NCBI GenBank assembly: GCA_023428885.1
Contig: JAEYWQ010000297.1
Span: forward strand, 1 to 11,809
Source of the DNA: Bacillota bacterium
GTDB taxonomy: Bacteria > Bacillota > Clostridia > Lachnospirales > Lachnospiraceae
Direction of reading: 5' to 3'
DNA: 11,809 bases
Made by a program: the position numbers and the translations under genes. Of this stretch, positions 7,080-11,809 are shown piece by piece. Position 1 is the stretch's first letter. The number at the start of each line of letters is the position of its first letter. The notes beneath the pieces are model-generated. The model was not told where the DNA came from. It saw only the letters and a list, made by a program, of their open reading frames with translations, and made no database searches.

Positions 7080-8059
7080 TCTGTCACCACCAAATCTGTT
7101 TTAAATACTTTATACCACAGAGCTACCAATCCAAGAACACAGATCATAACTACAACTGTTGCAGCAGCTCCTGGTCCAAACTGCCAGATCTGGAAAGAGT
7201 TGCGATTAATGTTTGTCATTAATAAATCACCGTATTTTCCAGGGAAACCAGCACCATGACCAAACATCATTGATACAATATTATAAGAGTATACATAATT
7301 GATTATTCCATATAGAATTTGAATTGATAATACGGAACGTAACAAAGGCAAGGTAATATGTCTGAAACTACGCCATGCATTTGCTCCATCAATTCGTGCA
7401 GCTTCATAATAATCATCAGGTATCTGTTGTAACCCTGCCAACAGCATAAGCATTACAAACGGTACCTGTCTCCATATGGTTGGAATAATGATTGCAACCA
7501 TAACTGCAGGACCGGTTAGCCAGAATTGTTTTTCAGATGTAATATGAAGTACATCCACCAATATTCGATTGATGATACCGTCCTGTTGCCACATAAATCC
7601 CCATAACATACCTACTACGAAGGATGGAACAATCCATGGTGTCATCAACAAGGTTCTTGCAAGTCCTTGAAATTTAAATTTACGATTCAATAATACTGCC
7701 AACAAAAGACTAATACAGATAACTAAGATGCTACAGATCAAGCCAAATACTGCTGTATTTCTTAACGCATCAAGAAATCCTGATCTCATTACACTTGTAG
7801 AATCGAACAAGACCGTCCGATAATTATCAAATCCAATAAATGGTGCATCGAGAAATTCTTTAAGTGTAAATTGATTCAACTTAAGAAATGACATCGTAAG
7901 TCCTGATACAATCGGGATAAAATGCACAAGGAGCATTGCTATCAATGCTGGAATGATTAATAAATAAGGGAATTTGTTTTTCTTAATCCGATACAATAGC
8001 CCCAATTTATATCCCTTATTCGATTTACTTTCTATTTGAGCATTTCGTTTCATTTTCAA
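7076..8059 (-). CDS. MalF-like sugar ABC transporter permease (CUT1)
   Basis: This 327-aa permease partners the MalG-like subunit. It has a cytoplasmic N-terminal part, a first membrane segment at about residues 31-56, and an EAA loop at about 218-239 (YEAARIDGA...RHITLPLLR). The segment after the loop (IINYVYSYNIV) and the FGPGAAATVVVMI helix fit MalF/UgpA-type proteins. I chose the TTG at 8059 because AGGAGG (8066-8071) lies exactly 6 nt upstream; the ATG at 8053 would be 12 nt away and would lose only two residues, so the start is not certain. The gene lies 85 bp past the lipoprotein binding-protein stop, with a long hairpin in the gap. Confidence 0.93.
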   Translation of the reverse strand: MKMKRNAQIESKSNKGYKLGLLYRIKKNKFPYLLIIPALIAMLLVHFIPIVSGLTMSFLKLNQFTLKEFLDAPFIGFDNYRTVLFDSTSVMRSGFLDALRNTAVFGLICSILVICISLLLAVLLNRKFKFQGLARTLLMTPWIVPSFVVGMLWGFMWQQDGIINRILVDVLHITSEKQFWLTGPAVMVAIIIPTIWRQVPFVMLMLLAGLQQIPDDYYEAARIDGANAWRSFRHITLPLLRSVLSIQILYGIINYVYSYNIVSMMFGHGAGFPGKYGDLLMTNINRNSFQIWQFGPGAAATVVVMICVLGLVALWYKVFKTDLVVTE

Positions 8060-8081
8060 TCTTATCCTCCTGCATCAATTC

Positions 8082-8125
8082 GTGAAGTTGTTGCTATGCT
8101 GTCTGACAGCATGCAACAACTTCAC
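8082..8125. repeat. Long intergenic stem-loop between binding-protein and permease genes
   Basis: A near-perfect inverted repeat (arms 8082-8103 and 8105-8125, T bulge at 8095) gives a stem of about 20 bp with a very short loop. It starts about 20 bp past the binding-protein stop. There is no U-run in the minus-strand transcript, so a simple Rho-independent terminator is unlikely. Stems in this position are known to stabilise upstream binding-protein mRNA relative to permease mRNA, giving more receptor than permease. Confidence 0.85.
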
Positions 8126-8144
8126 ATTAGCTTTCACAATACTC

Positions 8145-9560
8145 TTACTGGTTGTAGATCATTGTACATTCACTTGCTGTCTGATCTAAGAATTCTTTTG
8201 TTCTTGCTGGATCATAATTACCATATACGCCCATTACGTTATCCCACACATTACTTAAACCTGTTTGTAATAATGTTTCTGATGGACCCCATCCAGCAAC
8301 AGATGGATAAGCTTTACCGTATTGTAACTGTTCCTTAAATGCTGCACGCATAGGCTCATCTGCAATAAAGCTAGTTTCATAAGCAGCATTTACTGCTGGT
8401 AAGTTACCACATAATTTTTGGTACTCTACCTGTGCATCCGTTGTCATAAGGAATTCTAACACTCTAATAGCTGCTTCTTTATTCTTAGAGGATTTGAATA
8501 AACAAAGATTACTTCCACCAAAGAAGGCATATCTTCCATTAGGTCCTGCTGGGAAAGGAACTGTACCAACATTCTCAGCAAGCTCTGGTACTTCTCTTCT
8601 TAATGTTGCGATCTCATATGCACCAGTAAAGATGGTAGCAAAATCTCCAGCGTTAAAGCTTGCTTCAATTTCTGCAGAGTTTTTCTCTAATGCAGGCATA
8701 CTCATAAGACCGTCAATTGCTAACTCAGAATAGAACTTAACACCTTCAAATGCTGTGTTTTCATTAATGATACTTGTTTTATTGTCGGCAGCAATAAAAT
8801 CACCACCAGCACCCCAAACCCATGGAGCAAAATTATGAATTACGTTCCAGTCATTCTTACCTGGCATTCCTAATGGAATAATTTCTTTTCCATCAATTGT
8901 TGTTCCTTTGATTTTTTGAAGAGCTGCTTTAAAACTGTCCCAAGTTGCAAAATCAGTTTCTGGGTTTACACCAGCTGCTTCGCATACATCCTTACGATAG
9001 AACAATGCACGAGTATCGATAAACCAAGGTGCTCCGTATCTTTCCTCACCCTGACCTAAAATCTGTGTAGTAGGAAGTGTTGCTGGTACGAATGCTTCCG
9101 TTCCACCAAATTTCGCATAAGCTTCTGTTAAATCATCCAATGCACCCATTGCTGCAATCGCTGCAACTTGTGTTGTACCTAACTGAGTAATATCAGGACC
9201 TTCTCCACTGGTTGCTGCAGTTGTAAGCTTGGTCCATGCTGAACCCCAGTCTAATACAGTTGCCTGTACTTCGATATCTTGATTAGCAGCTAAGAAAGGC
9301 TCTAATACTTTCATTAAATCTGCTTCTGGCTCACCACTATTTGGCATGATCCACATAGTAACTGTTGTCTTCTCTTTTGCTGCAGGAGTTGTTTCCTCTG
9401 AGCCAGTATCCTTTGGCTTATCTGCATCAACGCTTGCTGTAGGTTCAGCACTTGTAACGTTCGCATCGGATGAAGCTTTGTTTGCTTTTTTCTCTCCACA
9501 TCCCACTAAAGATGCACAAAGAGCAGCTAGTAACAGCATCGATAGAATTCTTTTTTTCAT
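8145..9560 (-). CDS. Lipoprotein sugar-binding protein of the ABC transporter (family 1)
   Basis: This 471-aa protein is the main receptor of the importer. I chose the ATG at 9560 because AAGGGAG lies 7 nt upstream; an ATG at 9566 would add two residues but sit too close to the same site. The signal peptide ends in LVGC with Cys21 lipidated, so it is tethered outside the membrane. A Ser/Thr/Ala/Lys-rich linker (about 22-65) follows. The fold starts at VTMWIMPNSGEPEADLMKVL, and motifs such as GPDITQLGTTQVAAIAAMG, YGAPWFIDTRALFYRKDV and FNAGDFATIFTGAYEIA are typical of family 1 sugar-binding proteins. Several exposed Trp residues fit carbohydrate binding. It precedes the two permease genes and follows a regulated promoter. 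Confidence 0.95.
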   Translation of the reverse strand: MKKRILSMLLLAALCASLVGCGEKKANKASSDANVTSAEPTASVDADKPKDTGSEETTPAAKEKTTVTMWIMPNSGEPEADLMKVLEPFLAANQDIEVQATVLDWGSAWTKLTTAATSGEGPDITQLGTTQVAAIAAMGALDDLTEAYAKFGGTEAFVPATLPTTQILGQGEERYGAPWFIDTRALFYRKDVCEAAGVNPETDFATWDSFKAALQKIKGTTIDGKEIIPLGMPGKNDWNVIHNFAPWVWGAGGDFIAADNKTSIINENTAFEGVKFYSELAIDGLMSMPALEKNSAEIEASFNAGDFATIFTGAYEIATLRREVPELAENVGTVPFPAGPNGRYAFFGGSNLCLFKSSKNKEAAIRVLEFLMTTDAQVEYQKLCGNLPAVNAAYETSFIADEPMRAAFKEQLQYGKAYPSVAGWGPSETLLQTGLSNVWDNVMGVYGNYDPARTKEFLDQTASECTMIYNQ

Positions 9561-9652
9561 ACTCATTCTCCCTTATGATTTATTTTGTTGCAATTCAGAA
9601 CCTTAAGCTTTGGCTTGTATTGCCTGAAACTGATAGGCTACTGAATATCTAT

Positions 9653-9681
9653 ATTATAAATAAATCATCTCTCTAGGATAA
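9653..9681 (-). promoter_or_regulatory. Predicted activator-dependent promoter of the transporter operon
   Basis: On the minus strand there is a perfect TATAAT -10 (9653-9658), but at 17 nt upstream only a poor -35, TTATCC (9676-9681). This pattern is expected for an activator-dependent promoter. The -35 lies inside the downstream member of the tandem operator repeats. The leader to the binding-protein start is about 90 nt. Confidence 0.65.
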
Positions 9682-9716
9682 GTGAACAAAATTACGAAAT
9701 AGGTGGTCAAAATTAC
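9675..9716 (-). promoter_or_regulatory. Tandem 21-bp direct repeats, probable AraC-type activator sites
   Basis: Minus-strand units GTAATTTTGACCACCTATTT (9716 to 9697, plus C) and GTAATTTTGTTCACTTATCC (9695 to 9676, plus T) share 15 of 21 positions: GTAATTTTG, then CAC and TAT. The period is exactly 21 bp, two helical turns, and the downstream copy overlaps the -35. This is the classical arrangement for AraC-family activators, and the AraC-domain gene lies two genes upstream. The upstream copy begins in the kinase stop codon. Confidence 0.7.
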
Positions 9717-11473
9717 TAAGATAATATAGAATCGTTTTTCTTTGGTAGATACAGTGATATCACTGTGTATTCCCCTTCTTTGGAATCAATGGATATGATA
9801 TTAGAAATCTCTTTGATTTCATAAAACAATGCAATTCTCATCACCACAGCTTTTAGTCCAAAGCCTGATTGACTTTCAATTGGTTCACACTTTAGGATCT
9901 TTTGAATCAGTTTGCTTGACATTCCACACCCATTGTCACTTACCCGTATCATCATGGTATGATCTAGGTCCTTTACCTCAACATGGATATCTACCGGGTC
10001 ACCCATCTTTTTCACACCATATTTGATGCTATTCTCTACAAGAGCTTGAATCGTCATCTTTGGCAGTTTCTCATCTGTCAATGACATGTCAATCTCATAC
10101 TTCACCTGAACAATATCTGGATTACGAATTAAAGCAATCTTGATATACTCCTTAACAATATCCAATTCTTCTGAAATTGTAATGGCATCATTTCCTTTAC
10201 TAAGGCAAGCCCGATAGTATTTTGCAAGAGTTTTGATCAAATCATTGGCAGTTTCTTTTTGCTCGACAGCGATCAAAATGCTGACTGTATTTAGAGTATT
10301 ATAAAGAAAATGAGGTTTCACCTGGTGGTTCATAACAGAAAGCTCCAGGGATTTTTGTAGTTTTTCTTTTTTCTCAATATCCTTTAATAATATGTCTATT
10401 TCTAAAACCATATTATTGAGTGCTTTCGTAATATCTTCTACTTCCGTATAGCTATTTTGGGTTTCAAACTTAATCTGATAATCTCCCTCCTCACTAAACT
10501 TTCGTACATTGGCAGCAATGTACTCTAGTGGGGCAATTACCTTTCTTCCCATAACAAGAGAAGCAATAAAAATAAAGCTAATATTTACTACAAGGCCAAA
10601 AATTAAAGCCAAAACAATATTATAGTTGGTCCTATCTGCGTTGGAACTACCAAACAATTGCATATGAAAGGCCTCTAAAACACTCGAAACATAATCAGCT
10701 TTTGAATCCTGTATATTCACTGTTCCATATTGCTTTGGGCTAATCTTTAGCTGCCTGCTGGCATGTTCCAGCCTTGTATTTCTAGGAAAAGATATTAATT
10801 TTCCTTCTTCATTCTTAATAACAACTTCAAAGTCTGCCTGCTCTAAATACTCAGAAATCGAATCTTGTAAACGCTCTGGTTCCAAATAAATAACTAGATA
10901 TCCTAGATGCTTGTAATTTACCTTTGACTTAATTCTTCTGATCAAATAGAACGTATTTCTTTCTTGGTCCTCCAGCACATTGCTTCCGATGCCCCAAGAG
11001 ATAAAGTTATTAGGATCATCAAAGTATTTCAAATCAAACTGACTTATAAACAACCCATTGTTCTTTCGATTGACAGGATACTTATATTCTGAAATAACAT
11101 TTTGATCCTGATCTATGATATGTAGAGATAGCACATCATCTCTTTCTGCAATTTTGTTGTTCAAATATTCACTTATCATTCGAACTTTACCAACGGAACC
11201 TGCAGTCAGTGCAGTTTGAATCTCGTTGCTTATAATAATGTTAGAGGCCAGATACTCCCTGTCTTTTAACTGAGAATTGATAAAATAAGCAAAGGAACTT
11301 AGTATATACATATCATTCCTGTAATTGTTGACTTCTTCTTCTTTCTTGGATAGTATACTGTAAACTAGAATACCTATCATTAAGGAGATACCCATGATAA
11401 CTGTATAACTAGTAATTAATACACTGGTTATGTTCTTTTTCCTCTTCTTATAGTTACGGCGAAGCTTAATCAT
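9716..11473 (-). CDS. LytS/YesM-type sensor histidine kinase
   Basis: This 585-aa kinase senses an extracellular signal, probably a sugar or a loaded binding protein, and phosphorylates a response regulator. I chose the ATG at 11473 because GGGG lies just upstream and the protein then starts 13 residues before the first membrane helix; an ATG at 11503 has no ribosome binding site. Residues about 15-42 and 284-308 are membrane segments around an extracellular sensor of about 240 residues. A HAMP-like segment follows (KVIAPLEYIAANV). The His_kinase motif is NHQVKPHFLYNTLNTV with H388 the expected phosphorylated residue, then the ATPase N-box VENSIKYGV (N481), DNGCGM and SGFGLKAV. Its start overlaps the AraC-domain gene stop by 8 bp, so the two are coupled. 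Confidence 0.93.
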   Translation of the reverse strand: MIKLRRNYKKRKKNITSVLITSYTVIMGISLMIGILVYSILSKKEEEVNNYRNDMYILSSFAYFINSQLKDREYLASNIIISNEIQTALTAGSVGKVRMISEYLNNKIAERDDVLSLHIIDQDQNVISEYKYPVNRKNNGLFISQFDLKYFDDPNNFISWGIGSNVLEDQERNTFYLIRRIKSKVNYKHLGYLVIYLEPERLQDSISEYLEQADFEVVIKNEEGKLISFPRNTRLEHASRQLKISPKQYGTVNIQDSKADYVSSVLEAFHMQLFGSSNADRTNYNIVLALIFGLVVNISFIFIASLVMGRKVIAPLEYIAANVRKFSEEGDYQIKFETQNSYTEVEDITKALNNMVLEIDILLKDIEKKEKLQKSLELSVMNHQVKPHFLYNTLNTVSILIAVEQKETANDLIKTLAKYYRACLSKGNDAITISEELDIVKEYIKIALIRNPDIVQVKYEIDMSLTDEKLPKMTIQALVENSIKYGVKKMGDPVDIHVEVKDLDHTMMIRVSDNGCGMSSKLIQKILKCEPIESQSGFGLKAVVMRIALFYEIKEISNIISIDSKEGEYTVISLYLPKKNDSILS

Positions 11474-11809
11474 GATAACCCCATTCTGATTTTTTATACT
11501 CATTTGGAGACATATGTACGTATTTCTTAAACAGCTTTGTAAAGTAAGTTACATCCGTATAACCCAGATAATCACATACTTCATATACCCTTCGGTTATC
11601 CTTAGCTAGAAGAGTTTTAGCACGTTGTATTTTCATACGTGATACAAAATTCAAGAAATTCTCACCTGTTTCTTGTTTGAATAGGCTGCAAAAATAATTC
11701 TTACTAATTCCTAGGGTATCACTAATCTTTGTCAGACTTATCTTATCATCTACATGTTCAATTACAAATTGATATGCCTGCCGAACAACAATGTTCTTAG
11801 ACTTTATAT
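11466..11809 (-). CDS. AraC-type DNA-binding domain of a probable YesN-like response regulator (5' end outside window)
   Basis: Only the C-terminal 113 residues are present; the frame is open to the right edge. They form a complete AraC/XylS DNA-binding domain: a first helix-turn-helix at ISLTKISDTLGISKNYFCSL followed by FKQETGENFLNFV, a linker with MKIQRAKTLL, and a second at VYEVCDYLGYTDVTYFTKLF ending in the typical MSPNEYKK. Because it sits directly before a YesM-type kinase with an 8-bp gene overlap, the missing N-terminus most likely holds a receiver domain, but this cannot be seen. It is the best candidate to bind the tandem repeats at 9675-9716. Confidence 0.92.
   Translation of the reverse strand, partial: IKSKNIVVRQAYQFVIEHVDDKISLTKISDTLGISKNYFCSLFKQETGENFLNFVSRMKIQRAKTLLAKDNRRVYEVCDYLGYTDVTYFTKLFKKYVHMSPNEYKKSEWGYHD

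Noticed and set aside
8082..8125. Rho-independent terminator after the binding-protein gene
   Set aside because: The stem is strong but no U-run follows on the minus strand, and the next gene is a required transporter subunit.
8036..8338. Plus-strand open frame of 100 codons
   Set aside because: It lies antisense to the binding-protein gene and the long hairpin, has no ribosome binding site and no recognisable domain.
9346..9676. Overlapping plus-strand open frames opposite the binding-protein signal peptide
   Set aside because: Hydrophobic stretches reflect the antisense of a Lys/Ala/Ser-rich coding sequence; no ribosome binding site was seen and the promoter region is crossed.

Overview
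The window looks like chromosomal DNA from a low-GC, Gram-positive Clostridia, most like the plant-polysaccharide-degrading Lachnospiraceae. This is inferred from AT-rich intergenic DNA, strong AGGAGG-type ribosome binding sites, several lipoproteins, a CUT1 sugar ABC transporter with a YesM/YesN-type two-component system beside it, and no ATPase gene next to the transporter. The species cannot be fixed from the sequence alone. Every supported gene lies on the minus strand, so the window reads functionally from right to left.

Right half (11809 to about 4810) is a sugar sensing and uptake locus. It starts with the C-terminal AraC-type DNA-binding domain of a probable response regulator, cut by the window edge. 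Its stop overlaps by 8 bp the start of a LytS/YesM-type sensor histidine kinase. Then comes a regulated promoter with two 21-bp direct repeats that run into a weak -35 box. It drives a lipoprotein solute-binding protein, a MalF-like permease and a MalG-like permease (4-bp ATGA overlap). A long hairpin without a T-tract separates the binding-protein gene from the permeases. After another hairpin comes a second solute-binding protein, which has a non-cleavable-looking N-terminal membrane anchor instead of a lipobox.

Middle (4809 to 3793): a lipoprotein GH16 beta-glucanase, very like bacterial lichenases (1,3-1,4-beta-glucan hydrolases), has its own good sigma-A-type promoter and ends at a bidirectional terminator hairpin. 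A simple reading is that the surface-anchored enzyme cuts mixed-linkage beta-glucan (or a related glucan), the binding proteins and permeases take in the oligosaccharides, and the kinase/AraC pair controls transport. The substrate link is inferred from position.

Left part (3792 to 1): a 290-bp AT-rich intergenic stretch holds an odd GC-rich hairpin block. It is followed by a probable two-gene operon: a lipoprotein with a predicted beta-propeller, then a small helix-turn-helix regulator. A separate promoter then drives a large secreted surface protein (two Ig-like Big_2-type domains, a beta-helix-like repeat region and a Pro/Thr linker) that runs off the left edge.

No RNA genes, CRISPR arrays, insertion sequences or phage genes were seen. 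The most useful observations are the tandem operator repeats upstream of the transporter, the paired but differently anchored binding proteins, the corrected lichenase start, and several intergenic hairpins.
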